Assembly (NCBI GenBank): GCA_021151615.1
Contig: JAGKXA010000024.1
Location: forward strand, 1-29,515
DNA: 29,515 bases
Direction: 5' to 3'
DNA from: Cellvibrionaceae bacterium
GTDB taxonomy: Bacteria > Pseudomonadota > Gammaproteobacteria > Pseudomonadales > Cellvibrionaceae
Notes under the pieces: generated by a model
Told to the model about the DNA's origin: nothing
Databases searched by the model: none
Seen by the model: the letters and a program-made list of their open reading frames with translations, nothing else
Shown here: in pieces, positions 23,480 to 29,515 of the stretch
How the letters are laid out: every line of letters starts with the position of its first letter
Numbering within the stretch: position 1 is the first letter of the stretch
Made by a program: the position numbers and the translations under genes

Positions 23480-25591
23480 ATGAATGCTCTCTCACTGCGC
23501 TTTAAACTAAGTTGGGGGGTCGCGCTTATCCTCGCCTTTAGCATGGGCTGCCTGAGTTTTGTTGCGTGGCGCTCTATGTCCCAAAATGCAGCAAGCTCGA
23601 TTGAGCAAAGCGCCAGCTCCATGCGAGAGACAATCGATAGTCGCCTACGCGAAATCGCCCAAAGCAGCGCACTTGAAACCAGTAGCCTGCTCAACCGCAA
23701 TGCCGATATCGCAGTGCATCTGGCCGCGCTACTCAGCAGCACAGCTCGGGGGGCGAGCGCACCCAACTATTCACGCGCGCAGGTCAAGCAACTTACACAG
23801 GATTTACTGCTCGCCTCCCCTTCTGCCTCCGCCATCTACGCCCAATTTGAACCCAATGGCTATGACGGACGCGATGCTGAGTACCTTACTGATCGCTTCT
23901 ATAGCTCGGAGATTGGCAGTATGGCGCTCTATTGGGTGGCCAATGGCGGCAAAGCAGAATTTAATCGTGTCGACTACGCCACTCAAACGGACACCAGCCT
24001 GGATGAAAACGGCCAGCGCAAATCTGAATGGTATTTATGCAGTAAGGACAGCCGCAAAACCTGCCTGATGGAACCCTACCTCTACGAGATCAGCCCAGGC
24101 AATAAAATGCTGATGACCTCTATAGTCGCACCCGTATTAGTAAAAGGTGAGTTTCGCGGCGTCAGCGGCATTGATATCAATCTGCCGGTATTACAGCAAC
24201 AACTGGCAAGCCAAGCAAAATCGCTTTACGACGGCAAAGCCAGTTTATATCTGTTAAGTAGCAAGCATTTGATCGTCGCCAGCAACCAACATCCGGAGTC
24301 ATTGGGCAAAGCACTGGAGCAGGCCGATAATTCACTCGCCACTGCACTGGCACAAAATAACCAAGGGCAATTCATCTATAAGGACCAGATTATTACGGTA
24401 GAAACCATTCGTGTGGATGCAGTGCAAACCCCCTGGAAAATTGTAATAGCCACACCGCGCGCGCTGGCTTATGGCGTGGTGGAGAATCTTTCCAATTCAC
24501 TCGAGGAAAGTAGCCTGAGCACTGCCAGCAAAATGATTGGCCTCGCGGTTATTTTATTGGTGGTGTTTGTGATCATAGTGTCGCTGTGGATTAAAGCAGC
24601 GACGCAGCCGATTGTGCGTATGAGCGGGATGATGCGCGAACTCGCCAGCTCCGAGGGCGATCTCACCCAAAAACTGGTTCCCTCGAATGACCGCGAATTG
24701 ATCGATATGGCCAACGGCTTCAACAGCTTTAAGGAAAAACTGCGTAGCATGATCATCGCCATCAAACAGGACTCGGAAAAGTTAAAGCAGCAGAGTAATA
24801 ATCTGACGGGAACATCAAAAAACACACGCTCGGCAACCGAAATCCAGGTAGAACAGATTCAAAACATTATGGCGGCGATCAATCAAATGTCGGCGACCGC
24901 CAATGAAGTTGCCAAACTGGCGAGCAATACCTCAACCGATTCGGAAAACTCCGTCAAAGAAATTAATCACGCGCGGGATTTATTCCAAAGCACACTGGCG
25001 GAATTCAAAGGTGTCGTGACCGACTTCTCTGACTCCAGCCATAAAATTCAACTGGTTGCAGAAAGCAGCACTAAAATCAGCGGAATTACCGATGTTATTC
25101 AGGGTATTGCCGCGCAAACAAACTTGCTTGCACTCAACGCGGCAATTGAAGCGGCGCGCGCTGGCGAGCAAGGACGCGGATTTGCAGTGGTTGCCGATGA
25201 AGTGCGCTCACTGGCGGCACGCACGCAGCAATCGACAGAGGAAATTAAAAATTTGATCCAAGCCCTGCAACAGCAGGTGGATCAATCAGTCGTGCAAATT
25301 CATCAAAACACCCAGCGGGTTGGCGATACACTTATCGAGGCTGAACATGCCTACGAGCGCTTAACAACGGCAACGGCGGGTATGAACGCCATCACTGACA
25401 ATTCTTATCAAGTGGCAGCGGCAGCAGAAGAACAAAATCAGGTGACAGACGAAATTAATCGCAACATCTCAGCTATCGGCGAAGCCACACAAGAACTGGA
25501 ACGCTTGGCCAACAGCATTTTCCATGCAAGCGGCAATGTGGATAAAATTACCCGCGATATCGACAATCATCTTTCACAGCTACGCTGTTAA
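23480..25591 (+). CDS. Methyl-accepting chemotaxis protein with double-Cache domain
   Basis: 703-aa transmembrane receptor. TM1 about residues 10-30, a long periplasmic double-Cache region to about 345, TM2 about 352-372 (GLAVILLVVFVIIVSLWI), HAMP (ATQPIVRMSGMMRELAS), then an MA domain with tip IAAQTNLLALNAAIEAARAGE and GRGFAVVADEVRSLAARTQQS. The Cache part has FEPNGYDGRDAEY, SEWYLCSKDSRKTC, EPYLYEISPG and GVSGIDINL. C187 and C195 could form a periplasmic disulfide. No docking pentapeptide at the C-terminus (ends QLRC). Start ATG at 23480; AAGG occurs two bases upstream and AAAGGA farther upstream. A perfect TTGACA lies in the upstream 231 bp, without a good -10 at the right distance. Ligand unknown. 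Confidence 0.93.
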   Translation: MNALSLRFKLSWGVALILAFSMGCLSFVAWRSMSQNAASSIEQSASSMRETIDSRLREIAQSSALETSSLLNRNADIAVHLAALLSSTARGASAPNYSRAQVKQLTQDLLLASPSASAIYAQFEPNGYDGRDAEYLTDRFYSSEIGSMALYWVANGGKAEFNRVDYATQTDTSLDENGQRKSEWYLCSKDSRKTCLMEPYLYEISPGNKMLMTSIVAPVLVKGEFRGVSGIDINLPVLQQQLASQAKSLYDGKASLYLLSSKHLIVASNQHPESLGKALEQADNSLATALAQNNQGQFIYKDQIITVETIRVDAVQTPWKIVIATPRALAYGVVENLSNSLEESSLSTASKMIGLAVILLVVFVIIVSLWIKAATQPIVRMSGMMRELASSEGDLTQKLVPSNDRELIDMANGFNSFKEKLRSMIIAIKQDSEKLKQQSNNLTGTSKNTRSATEIQVEQIQNIMAAINQMSATANEVAKLASNTSTDSENSVKEINHARDLFQSTLAEFKGVVTDFSDSSHKIQLVAESSTKISGITDVIQGIAAQTNLLALNAAIEAARAGEQGRGFAVVADEVRSLAARTQQSTEEIKNLIQALQQQVDQSVVQIHQNTQRVGDTLIEAEHAYERLTTATAGMNAITDNSYQVAAAAEEQNQVTDEINRNISAIGEATQELERLANSIFHASGNVDKITRDIDNHLSQLRC

Positions 25592-25621
25592 TCATTAGCG
25601 TTAGCGCATTAATCTGAACAT

Positions 25622-25647
25622 AAAAAAGGGGCGCTATTTTCGCCCCC
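25622..25647 (-). terminator. Intrinsic terminator of the coiled-coil protein gene
   Basis: On the minus strand GGGGCG-AAAATAG-CGCCCC is followed by TTTTTT, 48 nt beyond the stop of the 25695-26477 gene. In the plus direction the hairpin lacks a good T-run, so it may only slow transcription coming from the chemoreceptor gene that ends at 25591. Confidence 0.85.
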
Positions 25648-25694
25648 ATTTCGCTTTTTACGCTTTCAACAAATGCCAGCCTTATTGACTGCCA

Positions 25695-26477
25695 TTATTT
25701 GGGCGCCGTCCCCAATTGCTGTTTAATCTGCAGGATTTCGCGGTTAGTACTGCGGCGGAAATCATCAATCGCCGAGATAGCTTCTTCATTGTTTTTAGTG
25801 CGGGAAGCCAAACTATCAATGGCGGTCATCTCCAATGCCATTTTATCCAGCTCCTCTTTCATATTTTGTACGCTCTGCGCCTGCTGGCTAACACTGGTAG
25901 TCATGCCATCAATTTTCGCAGCAGCAGCATCCGCCGCTGTTTTATTGGCTGCCACTTCTTGCTTAAGCGAGGCCAATCCGGTTTTTGCGTCAGTCGCCGC
26001 TTTTTGGGCATTGGCAGTATCGCGTCCAACAGCAGCAATTTTTTCGGTATTGGCGGCGAGGCCCTTGCGATTCTCTTCGGTCAAACCCGCAATGCGACGA
26101 ACCTCACCATCGAGTTTTTTCAGGTTGGACTGCAAAGTCACCACCGACGCACTGGACTCTTCAGAGGTCAGGCTCAATTGCTGTTCAAGCCCTTTAATAC
26201 GCTCATCAGCCTGCTTAAGCATGGCTTGCGCCTGAAATAATTGCCACCCCAAAAAGCCAGCACCGGCGACAGCAACCAAGCCGATCACCAACGCAATCGC
26301 AGGCAAACTGCTGGAAGGCGCGGGAGCATAGGCGACTGTAGACTGGGGAGTTGGCTTGCGCGCCGGACGCGACACTGGCGTGTCATGGTCATCATCCCGT
26401 TCATAGGATTGCTGGCGACGCGGCTCAGGCTGCTCGGAGATTGCGCCAGTGGACAGTGTGGGTTCTCTGCGTTCCAT
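25695..26477 (-). CDS. Unknown single-pass membrane coiled-coil protein
   Basis: I do not recognise this 260-aa protein. Residues 1-58 are charged and Pro/Arg-rich, so presumably cytoplasmic. One hydrophobic segment at about 59-82 (LPAIALVIGLVAVAGAGFLGWQL) is followed by a 170-residue Ala/Lys/Glu-rich region with heptad character, most likely a periplasmic coiled coil. The layout of short tail, one TM and long coiled coil is seen in several cell-envelope proteins of gammaproteobacteria, but no catalytic or binding motif is visible. ATG at 26475-26477 has TAAGG about ten bases upstream. It stands alone between the 703-aa receptor (convergent) and sodB (same strand), with terminators on both sides. 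Confidence 0.85.
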   Translation of the reverse strand: MERREPTLSTGAISEQPEPRRQQSYERDDDHDTPVSRPARKPTPQSTVAYAPAPSSSLPAIALVIGLVAVAGAGFLGWQLFQAQAMLKQADERIKGLEQQLSLTSEESSASVVTLQSNLKKLDGEVRRIAGLTEENRKGLAANTEKIAAVGRDTANAQKAATDAKTGLASLKQEVAANKTAADAAAAKIDGMTTSVSQQAQSVQNMKEELDKMALEMTAIDSLASRTKNNEEAISAIDDFRRSTNREILQIKQQLGTAPK

Positions 26478-26534
26478 AACAACAATACCTTAAACAATGC
26501 GATAAACAGGAGGGGGAAAGCTCAGTGTGCGCGC

Positions 26535-26542
26535 ATTTTATA
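26535..26542 (-). promoter_or_regulatory. Possible -10 box of the coiled-coil protein gene
   Basis: TATAAAAT on the minus strand lies about 58 nt upstream of the start codon. No good -35 is found 16-18 nt farther upstream, so this is a weak call. Confidence 0.3.
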
Positions 26543-26599
26543 GTAGCGGCCAGTACAAACATAGGCCAGCTCATGCAATTAACCAGAGATTCGGGGCAT

Positions 26600-26629
26600 A
26601 AAAAAACGGGCACCTAGGCCCGTTTTTTT
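26600..26629 (-). terminator. Intrinsic terminator of sodB
   Basis: CGGGC-6 nt-GCCCG flanked by seven A and seven T residues, so it can work in both directions. It lies 14 nt beyond the sodB stop codon. Confidence 0.9.
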
Positions 26630-26643
26630 AAACTCACCAACAG

Positions 26644-27228
26644 TTACTTGGCGTAGTTAGCGTTTACAAATTCCCAGTTAACCAATGACCAGAAAGCGCC
26701 AATGTAGTTTGGACGTGAATTGCGGAAATCGATGTAGTAAGCATGTTCCCACAGGTCGATGGTCAGGATTGGAGTTACCGAAGCGTCAGTCAGTGGAGTA
26801 GCTGCGTTGCTGGTGTTAACAATCGCCACAGAACCATCCGCTTTTTTCACCAACCAGGTCCATGAAGATGCGAAGTTGTTGATGGCAGAGTTAGTGAAAT
26901 CTTCTTTGAACTTGTCGAAAGAACCAAACGCTTTAGTGATTGCTTCAGCAACTGCACCGGTGGGCGCGCCACCGCCGTTAGGACTCAGGCAGTTCCAGTA
27001 GAAAGTGTGATTCCAGATTTGTGCAGCGTTGTTGAACACTGGACCAGTAGAAGATTTGATCACTTCTTCCAGGCTCTTGCCTTCGAATTCAGTACCTGGA
27101 ACCAGGGTATTCAGCTTGTCCACATAGGCTTTGTGGTGTTTGCCATGGTGGTAGTCCAGAGTTTCAGCAGAAATGTGTGGCGCCAGAGCGTCTTTGGCAT
27201 AAGGCAACGCAGGTAATTCAAAAGCCAT
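26644..27228 (-). CDS. sodB: Iron superoxide dismutase
   Basis: Converts superoxide to oxygen and hydrogen peroxide in the cytoplasm. The 194-aa protein follows E. coli SodB nearly residue for residue from MAFELPALPYAKDALAPHIS. Metal ligands are H27, H74 (WNHTFYWN), D158 and H162 (DLWEHAYY). Q70 just before the second histidine marks the iron rather than manganese type. One oddity is NFASSWTW where most relatives have NFGSGWTW. AGGAGA precedes the ATG. The 5' region has an extended -10 (27322-27330) inside an 11-bp inverted repeat, and a 10-bp direct repeat in the leader. Monocistronic, with its own terminator. Confidence 0.98.
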   Translation of the reverse strand: MAFELPALPYAKDALAPHISAETLDYHHGKHHKAYVDKLNTLVPGTEFEGKSLEEVIKSSTGPVFNNAAQIWNHTFYWNCLSPNGGGAPTGAVAEAITKAFGSFDKFKEDFTNSAINNFASSWTWLVKKADGSVAIVNTSNAATPLTDASVTPILTIDLWEHAYYIDFRNSRPNYIGAFWSLVNWEFVNANYAK

Positions 27229-27238
27229 GATGGTTCTC

Positions 27239-27265
27239 CTAATTCACGTTTGTATCTAATTCACG
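27239..27265 (-). repeat. Direct repeat in the sodB 5' leader
   Basis: CGTGAATTAG occurs twice on the minus strand (27256-27265 and 27239-27248), 17 bp apart, and the second copy runs into the ribosome site AGGAGA. Possibly a binding site for a small RNA or protein, or just a small duplication. Confidence 0.45.
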
Positions 27266-27301
27266 GTTGTTCGATCAATTCAGTTTTAGAAAACAATCCA
27301 A

Positions 27302-27354
27302 TTAATCATGTGCGGGGCAGAATGATAACAGCTTAATAATTTCCACATGATTAA
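27302..27354 (-). promoter_or_regulatory. sodB promoter flanked by an 11-bp inverted repeat
   Basis: An extended -10 (TGTTATCAT on the minus strand, 27322-27330) lies about 95 nt before the sodB start. TTAATCATGTG (27302-27312) and CACATGATTAA (27344-27354) form a perfect inverted repeat around it, 42 bp centre to centre. One arm covers the expected -35 and the other lies just past the expected transcription start. This is how paired operator sites would be placed. I could not match it to a Fur box. Confidence 0.5.
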
Positions 27355-27383
27355 AAATAATTACGGCCCACTGGGGGCCGTAA
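27353..27383 (-). terminator. Intrinsic terminator of groEL
   Basis: TTACGGCCC and GGGCCGTAA form a perfect 9-bp stem with a 5-nt loop at 27361-27383, followed on the minus strand by TTATTTTTAA. It lies 110 nt beyond the groEL stop and directly abuts the upstream arm of the sodB inverted repeat. Confidence 0.8.
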
Positions 27384-27492
27384 CTATAACGCAAAACTAT
27401 GAGCCGCTACGCTGGGCACCAAAAAAGTGCCAGATATTCGCGTTAACAACCCAAGTATTTGCGTGCATTTTACAGGTCATCCTGAACAGCAA

Positions 27493-29139
27493 TTACATCA
27501 TGCCGCCCATACCACCCATGCCGCCCATATCGTGGCCATGGCCGCCAGCCGCTGGTTTATCTTCTGGCAAATCAGCAACCATTGCTTCGGTGGTGATCAT
27601 CAAACCAGCGATAGAACCAGCAGCTTGCAGTGCAGTGCGGGTTACTTTTGCTGGATCAAGGATACCCATCTCGATCATGTCGCCATATACGCCAGTCGCG
27701 GCGTTGTAACCATAGTTACCGGAACCTTTCTTCACAGAGTCAGCGACCACTGATGGCTCATCGCCGGCGTTTGCAACGATTTGACGCAATGGTGCTTCCA
27801 TTGCACGACGTGCAATAGCGATACCGGCGTTTTGATCTTCGTTGTCACCTTTCAAGTCAGCGATAGCAGCTACTGCACGGATCAGGGCAGTACCGCCTCC
27901 AGGAACCACACCTTCTTCTACCGCCGCACGGGTCGCGTGCAGGGCATCTTCAACGCGTGCCTTCTTCTCTTTCATTTCAACTTCGGTAGCAGCACCCACT
28001 TTAATTACCGCAACACCGCCAGCCAGTTTGGCAACGCGTTCTTGCAGTTTTTCGCGATCATAATCAGAAGAGGTTTCTTCGATTTGTACGCGAATTTGTT
28101 GTACGCGCGCTTTGATTTCGTCGGCGTTACCAGCACCGTCAACGATGGTGGTGTTGTCTTTGTTCATGGTTACGCGTTTTGCAGTGCCCAGGTGCTCCAG
28201 GGTAGCGCTTTCCAGATCCAGACCTACTTCTTCAGAAATCACAGTACCGCCAGTCAATACCGCGATATCTTGCAGCATGGCTTTACGACGATCACCGAAA
28301 CCTGGTGCCTTAACTGCAGCAACTTTCACGATACCGCGAATGTTGTTTACTACCAGAGTCGCCAGGGCTTCGCCTTCAACGTCTTCTGCAACAATGATCA
28401 GCGGCTTGCCAGACTTGGCAACGCCTTCCAGCACTGGAAGCAGTTCGCGAATGTTGGAGATTTTCTTGTCAACCAACAGGATAAATGGATGATCGTGCTC
28501 AACGCTCATGCTGTCCTGATTGTTGATGAAGTAAGGAGACAGGTAACCGCGGTCAAACTGCATACCTTCTACTACATCCAGTTCGTTTTCCAGGCTGGTG
28601 CCTTCTTCTACGGTGATAACACCTTCTTTACCTACTTTTTCCATGGCTTCAGCAATCAGCTCACCCACAGAGGTATCGCTGTTGGCAGAGATACTGCCTA
28701 CTTGAGAGATAGACTTGGTATCCGCACATGGTACTGCGATAGATTGAACATGCTTGACCGCTGCGCCAATCGCTTTGTCGATTCCGCGCTTCAGATCCAT
28801 AGGGTTCATGCCCGCAGCAACAGACTTCAGACCTTCGTTAACGATGGCTTGGGCCAGAACGGTTGCAGTAGTAGTACCGTCACCCGCATCGTCAGACGCT
28901 TTGGACGCAACTTCTTTTACCATTTGCGCGCCCATATTTTCGAACTTGTCTTTCAGGCTGATTTCTTTGGCAACAGATACACCGTCTTTGGTGATGGTTG
29001 GAGCGCCGAAAGACTTCTCCAGAACTACGTTACGGCCTTTTGGACCGAGGGTTGCTTTAACGGCATCGGCCAGGATATTTACACCGGCGAGCATGCGTTG
29101 ACGGGCGCTATCACCAAACTTTACTTCTTTAGCTGACAT
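27493..29139 (-). CDS. groEL: Chaperonin GroEL (Hsp60)
   Basis: ATP-driven double-ring folding chaperone that works with the GroES lid. 548 aa, standard length. Visible hallmarks: LGPKGRNVVLEKSFGAPTITKDG and DAGDGTTTATVLAQ in the ATP site of the equatorial domain, the VEEG and GYLSPYF region of the apical domain, the AAVEEGVVPGGG signature, and a Gly-Gly-Met-rich C-terminal tail. ATG at 29139 has AAAGGT eight bases upstream. It follows groES by 92 nt, where a small hairpin (GACTT/AAGTC, near 29186-29200) lies but no second promoter is evident. Heat-shock control elements would be upstream of groES, outside the window. Confidence 0.99.
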   Translation of the reverse strand: MSAKEVKFGDSARQRMLAGVNILADAVKATLGPKGRNVVLEKSFGAPTITKDGVSVAKEISLKDKFENMGAQMVKEVASKASDDAGDGTTTATVLAQAIVNEGLKSVAAGMNPMDLKRGIDKAIGAAVKHVQSIAVPCADTKSISQVGSISANSDTSVGELIAEAMEKVGKEGVITVEEGTSLENELDVVEGMQFDRGYLSPYFINNQDSMSVEHDHPFILLVDKKISNIRELLPVLEGVAKSGKPLIIVAEDVEGEALATLVVNNIRGIVKVAAVKAPGFGDRRKAMLQDIAVLTGGTVISEEVGLDLESATLEHLGTAKRVTMNKDNTTIVDGAGNADEIKARVQQIRVQIEETSSDYDREKLQERVAKLAGGVAVIKVGAATEVEMKEKKARVEDALHATRAAVEEGVVPGGGTALIRAVAAIADLKGDNEDQNAGIAIARRAMEAPLRQIVANAGDEPSVVADSVKKGSGNYGYNAATGVYGDMIEMGILDPAKVTRTALQAAGSIAGLMITTEAMVADLPEDKPAAGGHGHDMGGMGGMGGMM

Positions 29140-29231
29140 GATTTATACCTTTAAAAATTCGTTTTCGTAAGAAATTCAGGGAAGTAGACTTTTTTAAGTC
29201 ACTTGCGAATCAAACCAAACAGGCGATGGAA

Positions 29232-29515
29232 TTATTCCAACACTGCCTTGATGTCTGACTCGCTCAGGATTACCAGTTCTTCGCCGTCGATGGTGATAGT
29301 GTCGCTACCAGCGTATTTGCCGAACACCACTACATCACCCACTTTCACATCCAGTGGACGCAACTCACCACTGGTCAATACACGGCCATTACCTACAGCA
29401 ACCACTTCACCTTGATTCGGCTTCTCTTTGGCGGAACCCGACAGGATGATGCCACCGGCAGTTTTGGTTTCTTCTTCTTTGCGGCGAACCACAACGCGAT
29501 CATGCAATGGACGAA
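29232..29515 (-). CDS. groES: Co-chaperonin GroES, 5' end cut by the window
   Basis: Seven-subunit lid of the GroEL chamber. The visible part reads ...RPLHDRVVVRRKEEE and continues through the mobile loop (ETKTAGGIILSGSAKEKPNQ) and GEVVAVGNGR to VLE at the C-terminus. Open frame runs to the right edge without a start codon; only the first three residues or so (normally MKI) are missing. A TTG at 29507 is in frame but is simply the Leu of RPLHDR, not the start. It forms the usual groES-groEL operon. Confidence 0.97.
   Translation of the reverse strand, partial: RPLHDRVVVRRKEEETKTAGGIILSGSAKEKPNQGEVVAVGNGRVLTSGELRPLDVKVGDVVVFGKYAGSDTITIDGEELVILSESDIKAVLE

Noticed and set aside
27315..27343. 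Fur box at the sodB promoter
   Set aside because: There are GATAA- and AATAATT-like pieces, but they do not assemble into the 19-bp consensus.
27414..27431. Small hairpin GGCAC/GTGCC after groEL
   Set aside because: The T-run is in the loop rather than after the stem, and a much better terminator follows at 27353-27383.
27496..27540. Short tandem repeat at the 3' end of groEL
   Set aside because: It encodes the usual Gly-Gly-Met tail of GroEL and is normal for the family.
27781..29136. Long open frame (451 aa) antisense to groEL
   Set aside because: It mirrors the highly biased codons of groEL, has no family resemblance, and lies wholly within a certain gene.

Overview
The window reads as chromosomal DNA of an aerobic, motile gammaproteobacterium. 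The FeSOD, beta-carbonic anhydrase, class I fumarase, ExoI and GroES/GroEL sequences all look gammaproteobacterial. The order cheB-cheD-cheR-soluble receptor-cheW-cheA-cheY matches the Che2 cluster of Pseudomonas aeruginosa. My impression is a Cellvibrio-like member of the Cellvibrionaceae, but that is inference from protein flavour only. There is no tRNA, rRNA, CRISPR, transposase or other sign of mobile DNA.

Layout. 1-137 (-): start of argG, cut by the window edge. 354-2249 (-): Cache-type chemoreceptor. 2391-3869 (-): sbcB, divergent from can (4046-4675, +). 4697-5053 (-): phhB, divergent from a CHASE-PAS sensor histidine kinase (5080-7062, +). 7259-9526 (+): a six-TM GAF-PAS protein whose histidine-kinase core has lost its phospho-accepting His and most ATP-binding residues. 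9552-21446 (-): an 11-gene chemosensory operon. 21728-23248 (-): class I fumarase. 23480-25591 (+): a second Cache chemoreceptor. 25695-26477 (-): unknown membrane-anchored coiled-coil protein. 26644-27228 (-): sodB. 27493-29139 (-): groEL. 29232-29515 (-): groES, missing its first codons at the right edge.

The most interesting block is 9.5-21.5 kb. In transcription order it holds a sensorless membrane MCP-like protein with a CheZ-like motif, two STAS anti-sigma-antagonist paralogs, a receiver-PP2C phosphatase-HATPase switch protein of HsbR type, then cheY, cheA, cheW, a soluble receptor with three tandem 124-residue PAS repeats and a CheR-docking tail, cheR, cheD and cheB. Gaps are at most 54 nt, and cheR and cheD overlap. 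This joins a Che2-type methylation-adapted pathway to a partner-switching phosphatase/kinase module. The likely logic is that CheA phosphorylates CheY, CheB and perhaps the switch-protein receiver. The switch protein then sets the phosphorylation of the two STAS proteins, which would act on a sigma/anti-sigma pair or another target not encoded here.

The regulatory DNA also has visible structure: an 11-bp inverted repeat around the sodB promoter, a direct repeat two helical turns apart ahead of the che operon, an 8-bp palindrome in the cheR leader, a 10-bp dyad between sbcB and can, and clear intrinsic terminators after fumarase, sodB, groEL, the coiled-coil gene and the first chemoreceptor.
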